Made by a program: the position numbers and the translations under genes. A stretch of DNA of 64,000 bases from SZUA-318 sp964412015 (lineage in GTDB: Bacteria > Gemmatimonadota > Gemmatimonadetes > Longimicrobiales > Gaopeijiaceae), in assembly GCA_964412015.1 (NCBI GenBank), contig CAYPMO010000002.1, forward strand, positions 1 to 64,000, read 5' to 3'. The notes under the pieces are model-generated. The model searched no databases. It saw only the letters and a list, made by a program, of their open reading frames with translations, and was not told the origin of the DNA. Position 1 is the first letter of the stretch. Every line of letters begins with the position of its first letter. This document shows positions 1 to 8,039 of this stretch, one piece after another.

Positions 1-100
1 GGACCGCTCGATCCATCTCTTCGACGGCCAGGTCGTCAGCGAGGACGACGCCCGCCGGGCCCAGGAGCTCGAGCAGGCCGGGTTCGACGTGGCGCACTAG
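1..100 (+). CDS. ABC transporter ATP-binding protein, C-terminal fragment (cut by window edge)
   Basis: Only the last 32 codons are present, reading DRSIHLFDGQVV and then an acidic, Glu-rich tail before TAG at 98-100. The DR-IHLFDGQV string is typical of the end of MacB/LolD-type ATPases, just after the H-loop, where strands close the nucleotide-binding domain. A second ATPase of the same kind follows at 208, so this is probably the tail of a partner ATPase in a MacB-like export system. Its beginning lies outside the window. Family assignment rests on this short stretch alone. Confidence 0.6.
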   Translation, partial: DRSIHLFDGQVVSEDDARRAQELEQAGFDVAH

Positions 101-109
101 AGGTCCTCG

Positions 110-162
110 CCGCCCGGCGCCGCCTCGCGCCTGCCGGGCCTGGCACGGGCGGCGCCGGGCGG
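110..162 (+). terminator. Strong GC hairpin after the truncated ATPase gene
   Basis: A perfect 15-bp inverted repeat (110-124 with 148-162, arms CCGCCCGGCGCCGCC and its complement) encloses a 23-nt loop ten bases after the stop codon. There is no U-tract, which is common for terminators in GC-rich genomes. It would separate the upstream transcript from the ATPase at 208, although readthrough is possible. Confidence 0.55.
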
Positions 163-207
163 TAGCTTCCGGGCGATGGCCGAGACTCTCAGGACCGGAC
201 GCGGGGG

Positions 208-873
208 ATGATCAAGCTTCGCAACATCGAGAAGTCCTTCAGGACGGGCGCGGGCGAGACCTTCGTGCTTCGGCGCATCAATGCCGACATCGAGAAGGGC
301 GAATTCGTCACGGTCATGGGACCGTCCGGGGCGGGGAAGTCCACGCTCCTGTCCATCCTCGGCATGCTCGACGGCGACTGGCGGGGGGAGTACTGGCTGC
401 ACGGGGAGCCCGTCCACGCGATGAAGCCGCGCGCCCGGATCGAGCTGAACAAGCGCTACATCGGGTTTGTCTTCCAGCAATACCACCTGCTGGACGATCT
501 CACGGTGTACGAGAACCTCGAGATCCCGCTCTCGTATCGGAACGTGAAGAAGAAGGACCGGGAGGCGATCGTCGCGGATGCCCTGGACCGGTTCCAGATC
601 GTAGGGAAGAAAGACCTCTATCCGAGCCAGTTGTCCGGCGGGCAGCAGCAGCTCGTGGCGGTGGCCCGGGCGATCATCGCGGAGCCCACGATGATCCTGG
701 CCGACGAGCCCACGGGGAGCCTGCACTCGAGTCAGGGGCGGATGATCATGGACCTGCTGGCCCAGCTCAACCGCGAGGGCACCACGATCATCCAGGTGAC
801 CCACAACGAGGAGTACGCCAAGTACGGGGACCGGATCATCCAGTTGAGGGACGGCTGGATCGTGGATTCCTGA
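208..873 (+). CDS. ABC transporter ATP-binding protein (MacB/LolD-type)
   Basis: A 221-residue stand-alone ATPase, the normal length for the subunit that powers MacB/LolD-type permeases at the inner membrane. Visible motifs are Walker A GPSGAGKST (38-46), Q-loop FQQ (89-91), signature LSGGQQQ (142-148), Walker B MILADE (162-167) and H-loop His199. The D-loop region reads TGSLHS where this family usually has TGNLDS, so the D-loop aspartate is replaced by His. The signature is followed by L rather than the usual R. No permease or membrane-fusion subunit lies downstream; the next genes are a two-component pair. The substrate cannot be told. The start is the ATG at 208; it lacks a clear Shine-Dalgarno sequence. 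Confidence 0.85.
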   Translation: MIKLRNIEKSFRTGAGETFVLRRINADIEKGEFVTVMGPSGAGKSTLLSILGMLDGDWRGEYWLHGEPVHAMKPRARIELNKRYIGFVFQQYHLLDDLTVYENLEIPLSYRNVKKKDREAIVADALDRFQIVGKKDLYPSQLSGGQQQLVAVARAIIAEPTMILADEPTGSLHSSQGRMIMDLLAQLNREGTTIIQVTHNEEYAKYGDRIIQLRDGWIVDS

Positions 874-953
874 GCGACGACCCTGGATCGGCCGCGCCCG
901 GGAGCGCATCCTTCCAGCACGTACGCTCGCGTCCCTTCGCACGCACCGAGCCC

Positions 954-2315
954 ATGGTCACCCGCATCCTCGTCGCCGACGACCAGCCCGACGTGGTCGA
1001 GGCCCTTCGTCTCCTCCTGAAGGCCGAGGGCTTCGAGACGCAGTCCGCGAGCTCCCCGGCGGGGGTGTACCGCGCGGTGGAGAGCGTCGACTTCGACCTG
1101 GTTCTCATGGACCTGAACTACACGCGGGCCACCACGTCGGGGCGGGAGGGTCTCGACCTGCTCACGCGCATCCGCGAGCTGGACCCCACGCTTCCCGTGG
1201 TCGTGATGACCGCGTGGGGCAGCGTGGAGGGCGCGGTGGAGGCGATGCGCCGAGGCGCTCGCGACTACATCGAGAAGCCCTGGGACAACGAGCGGCTGCT
1301 CACGACGCTCCGCACCCAGGTGGAGCTCGGGCGGGCGCTCAGGAAGAGCCAGCTCCTCGAGCAGGAGAACCTCCTCCTCAAGGGCGAGGGCGTTCCGGAG
1401 CTGATCGCGACCTCCAAGGCCATGCGGCCCGTGCTCGAAGTGATCGAGCGGGTGGGCCCGTCGGCCGCGAACGTGCTCATCGTCGGGGAACACGGGACCG
1501 GTAAGGAGGTGGTCGCGCGGTGGATGCACCACGTGTCGCCGCGCGCGCGGGCGCCGCTCGTGGCCGTGAACGCCGGAGGGTTCGGCGAGGGCGTCTTCGA
1601 GAGTGAGCTCTTCGGGCACGTGAAGGGGGCGTTCACGGACGCGAAGACCGACCGCGTCGGCTGCTTCGAGCTCGCCGACGGCGGCACGCTGTTCCTGGAC
1701 GAGATCGCGAACGTGAAGCCCCAGCAGCAGGCGAAGCTCCTCCGCGTGCTCGAGACCGGGGAGATCCAACGTGTGGGCTCCTCGAAGATCCGGAAGGTGG
1801 ACGTGCGGATGCTCTCCGCCACGAACGCGAACCTGGGCGAGGCGGTGTCGCGAGGCGAGTTCCGGGAGGACCTCCTGTATCGGTTGAACACCGTCGAAAT
1901 CCACCTGCCACCGCTCCGTGAGCGTCGGGAGGACATCCCCATCCTCGCCGCGCACTTCCTCGGCGCGAGCGCACGCCGCTACGGGCGGGAGCTCGAGGGC
2001 TTCTCCGATGCCGCCATGGACGCGCTCCTCCGTCACTCGTGGCCCGGGAACGTGCGCGAGCTGCAGCACGCCGTGGAGCGTTCGGTCCTCATGGCGCGCG
2101 GCAGACGCATCGAGGCGGCCGATCTGGGGCTGCGACGCCGCGAGGACGGCTCGGTCCTCACCGAGGAGCTCACCCTGGAGGAGGCCGAGCGCCTCCTCAT
2201 CGAGAAGGCGCTGGAGCGATCGCAGGGAAACGTGAGCAAGGCTGCCGAGGCTCTGGGGCTCTCCCGCAGCGCGCTCTACCGGCGCCTCCAACGCCACGAC
2301 CTGGGAGGATCGTGA
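954..2315 (+). CDS. Sigma-54-dependent response regulator (NtrC family)
   Basis: A 453-residue activator with the full NtrC layout. The receiver domain (about 1-125) carries the phospho-acceptor Asp53 (LMDLN) and Lys108. The AAA+ domain (about 150-385) has Walker A GEHGTGKE (178-185) and Walker B TLFLDE (245-250). A C-terminal Fis-type helix-turn-helix (about 405-450, GNVSKAAEALGLSRSALYRR) completes it. It should bind enhancer sites and remodel sigma-54 polymerase once phosphorylated by the kinase that starts one base after its stop. The loop that contacts sigma-54 reads GAFTDA (225-230) instead of the canonical GAFTGA. No clear -24/-12 promoter was found nearby, so its targets are unknown; the adjacent ABC ATPases are the obvious candidates. 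Confidence 0.9.
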   Translation: MVTRILVADDQPDVVEALRLLLKAEGFETQSASSPAGVYRAVESVDFDLVLMDLNYTRATTSGREGLDLLTRIRELDPTLPVVVMTAWGSVEGAVEAMRRGARDYIEKPWDNERLLTTLRTQVELGRALRKSQLLEQENLLLKGEGVPELIATSKAMRPVLEVIERVGPSAANVLIVGEHGTGKEVVARWMHHVSPRARAPLVAVNAGGFGEGVFESELFGHVKGAFTDAKTDRVGCFELADGGTLFLDEIANVKPQQQAKLLRVLETGEIQRVGSSKIRKVDVRMLSATNANLGEAVSRGEFREDLLYRLNTVEIHLPPLRERREDIPILAAHFLGASARRYGRELEGFSDAAMDALLRHSWPGNVRELQHAVERSVLMARGRRIEAADLGLRRREDGSVLTEELTLEEAERLLIEKALERSQGNVSKAAEALGLSRSALYRRLQRHDLGGS

Positions 2316-2316
2316 C

Positions 2317-3678
2317 GTGGGCACCGGCCTGAGCGTCGCTCGCTGGTGGCGAAGGCTCGGGCACGGCCGGCGGGTGGTGGCCGTGGCGCTCGTGGCGGGC
2401 CTGCCCGGGATGGCGGTGGCGCTCGCGCTCCTCTGGCTCGAGCCGTTCTCGCCGCGGGTGCAGTGGACGGTCACCGTTGCCTTGTTGGTCGTGTGGGGAG
2501 CGCTCACCGCGGCGCTGCGCGAGCAGGTCGTACGCCCGCTCGGTACGCTGGCCAACATGCTCGCGGCCCTTCGCGAGGGCGACTTCTCGATCCGGGCGCG
2601 CGTCGACGATGCGAACGATCCCCTGTCGCTCGCGTACCTGGAGGTCAACAACCTGGAGGAAATCCTCCGGGAGCAGCGCCTGGGCGCCGTCGAAGCCACG
2701 GAGACCCTCAGGAAGGTGCTCGAGGAGATCGACGTGGCGGTGCTGGCGTTCGACCCCGACGGGACGTTGCGCCTGGTCAACCGGGCTGGAGAGCGGCTCC
2801 TGGGCCAGCCGGCGGAGCGCCTCCTCGGGAGGGGGGCGGCCGAGCTCCGCCTCGACGAGGCCCTGCGGGGCGTCGCGCCCCGGACCGTCGAGCTCGCGTT
2901 CCCCGGCGGAGCGGGGCGCTGGGAGCTGCGCCGCTCGGTCGTGCGCCAGGAGGGCTACCCCCTTCAGCTCCTGGCGCTCTCGGACCTCTCCCGAGCCCTC
3001 CGCGAGGAGGAGCGCCAGGCCTGGAAGCGGATCATCCGCGTGCTCTCGCACGAGATCAACAACTCGCTCGCCCCGATCAAGTCCATCACGGGGAGCCTCC
3101 AGAGCCTCCTGTCCCGCCAGGACCTTCCCGACGACTTGGAGGAGGACGTGCGGAGAGGACTACAGGTCATCTCGACACGGGCCGAGGCGCTCGGGCGGTT
3201 CATGGCCTCCTACGCGAAGCTGGCTCGGCTTCCGCAGCCGGAGCTGGGTCCTGTGGACGTCGCCGAGCTGGTGCGGCGCGTCGCGGACCTCGAGACCCGC
3301 CTCGCCGTCTCGGTCGTCGCCGGCCCGGAGGTCTCGATCCAGGCGGATGCCGACCAGCTCGAGCAGGCCCTCATCAACCTGGTGCGCAACGCGGTCGACG
3401 CGACGCTCGAGTCCGGCCGGTGGGGAGCGGTCGTGATCCGGTGGCTCTTGCGTTCCGGCAAGCTGCACATCCTGGTCGAGGACGAAGGCCCGGGTCTCGA
3501 AGACACGGGCAACCTCTTCGTGCCGTTCTACACGACCAAGCCGGGTGGCTCGGGGATCGGACTCGTGCTCTCGCGCCAGATCGCGGAGGGACACGGGGGT
3601 TCGCTGATCCTGGAGGCCCGCGGCGAGCACCGGGGCGCGCGGGCACGGATGGTCCTGCCGACGGATCTGAGGCCCTAG
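2317..3678 (+). CDS. Sensor histidine kinase, NtrY-like (HAMP-PAS-HisKA-HATPase)
   Basis: A 453-residue membrane kinase. Two hydrophobic segments (about 18-40 and 48-68) bracket a very short loop, so there is almost no periplasmic sensor. A HAMP-like stretch follows (about 70-120), then a PAS domain (about 130-225), the dimerisation/H-box LSHEINNSLAPI with His245, and a C-terminal ATPase domain with NLVRNAVDA, EDEGPGLED and GGSGIGLVLSRQ. The HEINN form of the H-box is typical of NtrY-like kinases. GTG start at 2317, one base after the stop of the regulator gene, so the two are co-translated and very likely cognate. Probably senses something at or inside the membrane through HAMP/PAS. Confidence 0.88.
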   Translation: MGTGLSVARWWRRLGHGRRVVAVALVAGLPGMAVALALLWLEPFSPRVQWTVTVALLVVWGALTAALREQVVRPLGTLANMLAALREGDFSIRARVDDANDPLSLAYLEVNNLEEILREQRLGAVEATETLRKVLEEIDVAVLAFDPDGTLRLVNRAGERLLGQPAERLLGRGAAELRLDEALRGVAPRTVELAFPGGAGRWELRRSVVRQEGYPLQLLALSDLSRALREEERQAWKRIIRVLSHEINNSLAPIKSITGSLQSLLSRQDLPDDLEEDVRRGLQVISTRAEALGRFMASYAKLARLPQPELGPVDVAELVRRVADLETRLAVSVVAGPEVSIQADADQLEQALINLVRNAVDATLESGRWGAVVIRWLLRSGKLHILVEDEGPGLEDTGNLFVPFYTTKPGGSGIGLVLSRQIAEGHGGSLILEARGEHRGARARMVLPTDLRP

Positions 3679-3682
3679 ACGC

Positions 3683-4114
3683 CTAGGAAGAACCGACGTC
3701 CACCCTCAGCGCGCGCTCCACTTCCACCCAGCGCCCCTGGATGGTCTCGACGCGCACCCGCACCACCCAGTCGCCCCCCGCCTCGAAGCGGAAGGCGGGC
3801 GCCAGGTAGCGCCCGGCCCCTTGGCCTCGGGCGGTGTCCACGACGAGCGTGACCCCGTCCCGGAGGCCGGTCAGGATCACCGTGGCGCCATTGTGCGGCG
3901 TCCAGTCCACTTCCGAGACCTCCACGCCGACCTCGGCGGTTCCCACCCGCGGCGGGTCCGGACGGAAGCGCAAGCCCACCTGGAGGTCCGCGTCTCCGGT
4001 CCGCCGCTCCTCGCCGCCGCAGGAGGCGACGGCCACGGCCGCCACGACGGCGAGCAGCGCGAGGCTCGTCGTCGGAACGCGCCGACCGGGGGTGAGCGGG
4101 GTTCGTCGGGGCAT
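3683..4114 (-). CDS. YtkA/FixH-like domain lipoprotein
   Basis: A 143-residue predicted lipoprotein, starting at the ATG at 4114 (MPRRTPLTP). The longer upstream reading frame has no plausible signal peptide. A hydrophobic stretch ends in the lipobox VASC followed by GGEE, so it should be lipidated. The mature part has an all-beta appearance with the DLQVGLRFRPDPPRVG and DWVVRVRVE patterns of the YtkA/FixH domain family, which occurs in copper- and oxidase-related proteins, but the role of this one is unknown. It converges on the kinase gene with a four-base gap and is divergent from the sigma-factor gene. Confidence 0.65.
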   Translation of the reverse strand: MPRRTPLTPGRRVPTTSLALLAVVAAVAVASCGGEERRTGDADLQVGLRFRPDPPRVGTAEVGVEVSEVDWTPHNGATVILTGLRDGVTLVVDTARGQGAGRYLAPAFRFEAGGDWVVRVRVETIQGRWVEVERALRVDVGSS

Positions 4115-4231
4115 CGCCGGCGCTCGGGGCGAGAGGGTCCACCGTCGGGCCTGACAAAGTGCCGGGTGGGAGGCCGTCGGGCCAGCCCCTCGCGCCCTGG
4201 CCCGTCGGTCCACACCGTAGGTCGTGGGTGC

Positions 4232-4257
4232 GCAACCGTTCCCGGACATCTCGTGTC
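4232..4257 (+). promoter_or_regulatory. Candidate ECF-type promoter upstream of the sigma-factor gene
   Basis: GCAACC at 4232-4237 and TGTC at 4254-4257 are 16 bp apart. This resembles the AAC...CGTC pattern of many ECF-sigma promoters, which are often autoregulated. It lies about 45 bp before the proposed TTG start. The match is short and may be chance. Confidence 0.3.
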
Positions 4258-4302
4258 CCAGGAAGCGGAAGAGAAGTCAACGGCGATCAACGAGCTCTTT
4301 TC

Positions 4303-4845
4303 TTGACAGAACTGGAGTTGGTGGAGCGGGCCAGGGGGGGCGATCAAGTGGCCTTCCGAGCCTTGTACGACGCGAACGTGGACCGGATCTACCGGCTCGC
4401 GTATCGCATGGCGGGTCAGGACGACCTCGCCCGGGACTTCACGCAGGACGCGTTTCTGCGTGCCTGGCAGCGCCTCGATCAGTTCCGCGGGGACTCGGCG
4501 TTCTCCACCTGGCTTCACGCCATCGCGGTTTCCGTGGTCCTCAACGGGTTGCGGAAGGTCGATCGCCACCGCAAGCGGGAACGCTCGCTGGAGGACGCCG
4601 TCCATGTGGCTCCCGGTCGCCGGGCGCTGGACCCGGACGCGCGGGAGCGGTTGAGGGGGGCGGTGGACGAGCTGCCCGAGATGTACCGGACCGTGTTCCT
4701 CATGCACGACCTCGAGGGATACGGGCACGGAGAGATCGCCGGGATCCTGGGGGTGGCGGAAGGGACCTCGAAGGCGAGGCTCTTCCGCGCGAGGGAGAAG
4801 CTACGGTCGTCGTTGGGAGACGCCATGAAGGAGTACGTGACATGA
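4303..4845 (+). CDS. RNA polymerase sigma factor, ECF subfamily
   Basis: About 180 residues if started at the TTG at 4303 (LTELELVERARGGDQVAF), where ECF factors normally begin. The open frame continues upstream to 4159 but encodes Arg/Pro-rich sequence without homology character. Region 2 (YDANVDRIYRLAYRMAG...FTQDAFLRAWQRLDQFRGDSAFSTWLHAIA) and region 4 (LPEMYRTVFLMHDLEGYGHGEIAGILGVAEGTSKARLFRAREKL) are complete. It should direct polymerase to a small regulon. Its stop overlaps the start of the next gene (ATGA at 4842), the classic sigma/anti-sigma arrangement, and two exported repeat proteins follow in the same operon. The start codon is uncertain: TTG with a weak ribosome site. Confidence 0.88.
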   Translation: MTELELVERARGGDQVAFRALYDANVDRIYRLAYRMAGQDDLARDFTQDAFLRAWQRLDQFRGDSAFSTWLHAIAVSVVLNGLRKVDRHRKRERSLEDAVHVAPGRRALDPDARERLRGAVDELPEMYRTVFLMHDLEGYGHGEIAGILGVAEGTSKARLFRAREKLRSSLGDAMKEYVT

Positions 4846-5507
4846 ACGAGCGCGACAGGGACGGGCTGGGCGACCTCCTGCGGGAGGAATACCACGCTCC
4901 GCCGCCCACGCCCCGCGACGAGATGTGGGGGGCCATCGAGGCCGGCTTGGGGCCCCGGACCGCGGACGTCCGCTCTCTGGATTCGGCGCCGAGCCGCCGG
5001 TGGGCCAGGCTACGCCGTCCTCTGGCGTGGAGCGCCGCGGCCGCGGCCGTCCTCGTGGTGGGCGTCGGGATCGGCCGCATGACGGTGATCGCTCCGACGC
5101 CGGTCGCGGAGGCGCCGGCCGGAACGCCCGACGGCGTGGACCCCTCGATCCTACGGGTCGCGGCCGTCGAGCATCTGGGCAGGAGCGAGACGCTCCTGCG
5201 CATGGTGCGTGCCGACGGGCGCAGCGGCCGGGTGGATCCGGCCGTGGGGATCTGGGCCCGCGGGCTCCTGACGGAGACGCGGCTGTTGCTGGACAGCTCC
5301 GGGCGGCAGGCTCCCGCGATGCGGGAGCTGCTGGAGGACCTCGAGCTGGTGCTGGTGCAGATCGTGGGCGTGTCGCGGGTGGCCGGGGCGGACGAAGGGA
5401 GGGTGCGCGAGGAGCTCACCCTGGCGCTCGAAGGACTGGAACGACGCGAAGTGCTGTCCCGGATCCAGGCGGTGGTGCCGTCGGGGCCGGGGCTGGCCGG
5501 GACTTGA
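4842..5507 (+). CDS. Putative membrane anti-sigma factor
   Basis: A 221-residue protein whose ATG overlaps the sigma-factor stop. The N-terminal 60 residues are charged and cytoplasmic (RDGLGDLLREEYHAPPPTPRDEMW). One transmembrane helix follows (about 62-82, WSAAAAAVLVVGVGIGRM), then a roughly 135-residue presumably periplasmic, helical domain. No HCxxC zinc motif of the ZAS type is present, so it is identified as an anti-sigma factor from topology and position rather than from a recognised domain. A signal in the envelope could be relayed to the sigma factor through it. Confidence 0.6.
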   Translation: MNERDRDGLGDLLREEYHAPPPTPRDEMWGAIEAGLGPRTADVRSLDSAPSRRWARLRRPLAWSAAAAAVLVVGVGIGRMTVIAPTPVAEAPAGTPDGVDPSILRVAAVEHLGRSETLLRMVRADGRSGRVDPAVGIWARGLLTETRLLLDSSGRQAPAMRELLEDLELVLVQIVGVSRVAGADEGRVREELTLALEGLERREVLSRIQAVVPSGPGLAGT

Positions 5508-5521
5508 CAGGAGATCAACCG

Positions 5522-7027
5522 ATGGGTGCCATGACGACGAGGACGAAGATGAAGCGGGCGTGCGCGGCCGTGGTGGTGGGCCTCACGCTCGCGACGGGGC
5601 CCGCAGCCGCACAGCGGGCGGTCTCGGCAGGGGCGCACGAGGCGTTCGCGCGGGCGATCGCCGTCGCTTCCGGGCAGGTGAGGGCGATCTCGGCCGAGAC
5701 GGCGGTCCTGGCGGCCGAGGCCAGGGCGGTCGCCGAGAAGGCACACGGGGGCCTCGTGTCCGTCGGTGGGCATGCGGTCACCGCTCCCGCTCCCTGGATC
5801 CAGGAGGATCCGGCGTCGAAGGCGTACCAAGCCGCGCGAGAGGCCCTGAACGCCCGCCGTTACGAGGAAGCGGCGCGCGCGTTCGCGGAGCTCAGGAGCC
5901 GCTTTCCGAACTCGGGTTACGTGGCCGACGCCTACTACTACCAGGCGTTCGCGCTCTCGCGCGCGGGGGCCCGCGACGAGCTCCAGCGAGCGCTCGAGCT
6001 GCTCGCCGCGCAGAAGGAGCACTTCCCCCGGGCGGGCACGCTGGCGGACGCCGAGGAGCTCAAGGTCCGCATCGAGGCGCAGCTCGCCCGCCGGGGTGAC
6101 GCCGCCGCGGCCGAGGCGATCGCGCGCCAAGCGGCCGACCCGTGCGGCCCGGAGCAGGAGGTGCGCATGGCGGCCCTCTCCGCGCTTCTCAACATGAACG
6201 CGGACGCGGCCATGCCCATTCTCCGGGAGGTCTTGCAGAGCCGTGACGCGTGCTCGGCGGAGCTCCGCCGACACGCGGTGTTCCTGGTATCGCAGAAGAT
6301 GTCGGACGAGTCCGTGGACATCCTGCTCGACCTCGCGCACCGCAATCCGGACCCCGATCCCGAGGTCCGGGAGCAGGCGGTGTTCTGGCTGTCGCAGGTG
6401 GAGTCCGAGGAGGCGCTCACCGCGCTCGAGTCGATCCTGCGCGAGAGCGACGACCCCGAGCTGCAGGAGAGGGCGATCTTCGCGGTCTCCCAGCACCGGA
6501 GCGCGCGCGCCGTGGAGCTTCTGAAAGCCTATGCGGAGCGCCCGGACGCATCGAAGGATATGCGGGAGCAGGCGATCTTCTGGATCGGCCAGAATCCGCG
6601 CGCGGGCGGCACGCGCTACCTGATCGAGCTCTACCCCCGGCTGGACGACCCGGAGCTCAGGGAGCGCGCGATCTTCTCGATCTCGCAGGGCGCCAACGAG
6701 GAGTCGCGCCGGTGGCTGGTCGAGCGCGCCAAGGACACGTCCGAGGACATCGAGGTGCGCAAGAACGCGCTCTTCTGGGCGGGGCAGACCGGCGGCTTCA
6801 CGGTCGCCGACCTGAAGGAGCTGTACACGACGATGGGCGACGTGGAGATGAAGGAGCAACTCATCTTCGTGGCGTCGCAGCGCGGGGAGGGCGACGCGGT
6901 GGACTTCCTGATGGAAGTCGCACGCGCCGAGCAGGACCCGGAGCTCCGAGAGCGGGCGGTCTTCTGGCTCGGCCAGAGCAAGGATCCGCGGGTCGCCGAG
7001 TTCCTCCTCAGCCTGATCCGCGGATGA
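5522..7027 (+). CDS. Exported TPR plus HEAT-like repeat protein
   Basis: A 501-residue protein starting at the ATG at 5522, with AGGAG nine bases upstream. A signal peptide ends near residue 30 (GPAAAQ). Residues 97-190 resemble YbgF-type TPRs (AYQAAREALNARRYEEAARA). From about 212 to the end there are HEAT-like helical repeats of 31-34 residues. Eight of them carry the near-invariant core E-x-A-(I/V)-F-W-(L/I)-(S/G)-Q, with the Gln at 258, 292, 324, 357, 389, 422, 453 and 485. The protein should be a periplasmic alpha-solenoid scaffold for protein contacts. It is co-transcribed with the sigma/anti-sigma pair and overlaps the next gene, which has the same repeats. Confidence 0.75.
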   Translation: MGAMTTRTKMKRACAAVVVGLTLATGPAAAQRAVSAGAHEAFARAIAVASGQVRAISAETAVLAAEARAVAEKAHGGLVSVGGHAVTAPAPWIQEDPASKAYQAAREALNARRYEEAARAFAELRSRFPNSGYVADAYYYQAFALSRAGARDELQRALELLAAQKEHFPRAGTLADAEELKVRIEAQLARRGDAAAAEAIARQAADPCGPEQEVRMAALSALLNMNADAAMPILREVLQSRDACSAELRRHAVFLVSQKMSDESVDILLDLAHRNPDPDPEVREQAVFWLSQVESEEALTALESILRESDDPELQERAIFAVSQHRSARAVELLKAYAERPDASKDMREQAIFWIGQNPRAGGTRYLIELYPRLDDPELRERAIFSISQGANEESRRWLVERAKDTSEDIEVRKNALFWAGQTGGFTVADLKELYTTMGDVEMKEQLIFVASQRGEGDAVDFLMEVARAEQDPELRERAVFWLGQSKDPRVAEFLLSLIRG

Positions 7028-7806
7028 AGCCCGGGGCGTGGGTCCCGGCGCTCGTCCTGCTGGCCGTGCCCGCCGAGGTCGCCGGACAGGGCCTGGCGGA
7101 GCGGATCCTGGGTGGCGGCGACGGCGTGGTGCGCCTGAGCTTCGCGGCGCGGGAAGGCGTGGAGATCTGCGACAACGGAATCCGGCTCTTCGGAGACCGG
7201 ATGCACTGGCGGGGCCGTCACGGATACGACGCGACCTGTGTCGCGGGCCCGGTCGAGATCGAGGTCCGCGTCCGGGACGGCCGCGTGACCGGCGTGAAGA
7301 CGCTCGACCTCGGGGCCGACCCGAACGCGTCGGCGCTCGACCTGGGCACCGTGCCGGCCGACGATGCGGTCGCGTTCCTCCTGGACGCGGCGCGGAGCGG
7401 CGGCTCGCGGGGGCGGGGGGAGGAAGACGCGATCTTTCCGGTGATGCTCGCCGACATGAAGGATGCGTGGATGGGCATTCTCGAGGTGGCGCGCGACCCG
7501 ATCGTCGCATCCGGCGCTCGCGAGAGCGCGTTGTTCTGGCTCGGACAGGAGGCGGCCGAGGCCGCGACGGCGGGTCTGGCCGACGTGGCCCGGGACGAGG
7601 ACGAGGACCAGGAGGTGCGGGAGGCCGCGGTCTTCGCGCTCTCGCAGCGTCCGGACGACGAGGGCGTGCCGATCCTGATGCAGGTGGCGCGTACCGCCCG
7701 GGAGCCCGGGACGCGCCGGTCCGCGTTCTTCTGGCTCGCCCAGTCGGATGACCCCCGGGTGATTGCGTTCTTCCAGGAGGTGCTGCGGGGGAGAGGGGGC
7801 GGTTAG
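7024..7806 (+). CDS. Exported protein with C-terminal HEAT-like repeats
   Basis: A 260-residue protein beginning at an ATG that overlaps the previous stop (ATGA). It has a short signal peptide (to about residue 21, VAGQ), a roughly 130-residue N-terminal region containing two cysteines (49 and 72) that could form a disulfide, and three copies of the same repeat core seen in the upstream protein: ESALFWLGQ, EAAVFALSQ and RSAFFWLAQ, with Gln at 175, 208 and 240. The shared repeat and overlapping frames suggest that the two proteins arose by duplication and act together. Function unknown. Confidence 0.7.
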   Translation: MKPGAWVPALVLLAVPAEVAGQGLAERILGGGDGVVRLSFAAREGVEICDNGIRLFGDRMHWRGRHGYDATCVAGPVEIEVRVRDGRVTGVKTLDLGADPNASALDLGTVPADDAVAFLLDAARSGGSRGRGEEDAIFPVMLADMKDAWMGILEVARDPIVASGARESALFWLGQEAAEAATAGLADVARDEDEDQEVREAAVFALSQRPDDEGVPILMQVARTAREPGTRRSAFFWLAQSDDPRVIAFFQEVLRGRGGG

Positions 7807-7835
7807 CCCGAACGCCGCACCGCGGGGTAGGATGA

Positions 7836-7868
7836 GGGGACCGGAGGCCCGCGAGGCTTCCGGTCCCC
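7836..7868 (+). terminator. Hairpin terminator of the sigma-factor operon
   Basis: A 13-bp inverted repeat (GGGGACCGGAGGC with GCTTCCGGTCCCC, one G-T pair) with a 7-nt loop lies 30 bases after the stop. No U-tract follows. It closes the operon starting at 4303. Confidence 0.6.
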
Positions 7869-8039
7869 TCGTGCGCTTGGAGGCGGGCCGCGGAAACATG
7901 CGTTTCCGATTCGTGGCGCGCTTCCGGCACGGGCATTAGTTTAGCAGAGATTTGAAAAATCGTCTCGCGTGCGCCCCCCGCCCGATAACGTTGGCCCGGG
8001 GGCCCGCCTGCCTGTAGCCTTCGTCGGGACGCGTTCTTC

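Noticed and set aside
874..953. Sigma-54 (-24/-12) promoter near the NtrC-type regulator
   Set aside because: No TGGCAC-N5-TTGC match was found here or before neighbouring genes. A partial CGGCAC at 7927 lacks the -12 GC.
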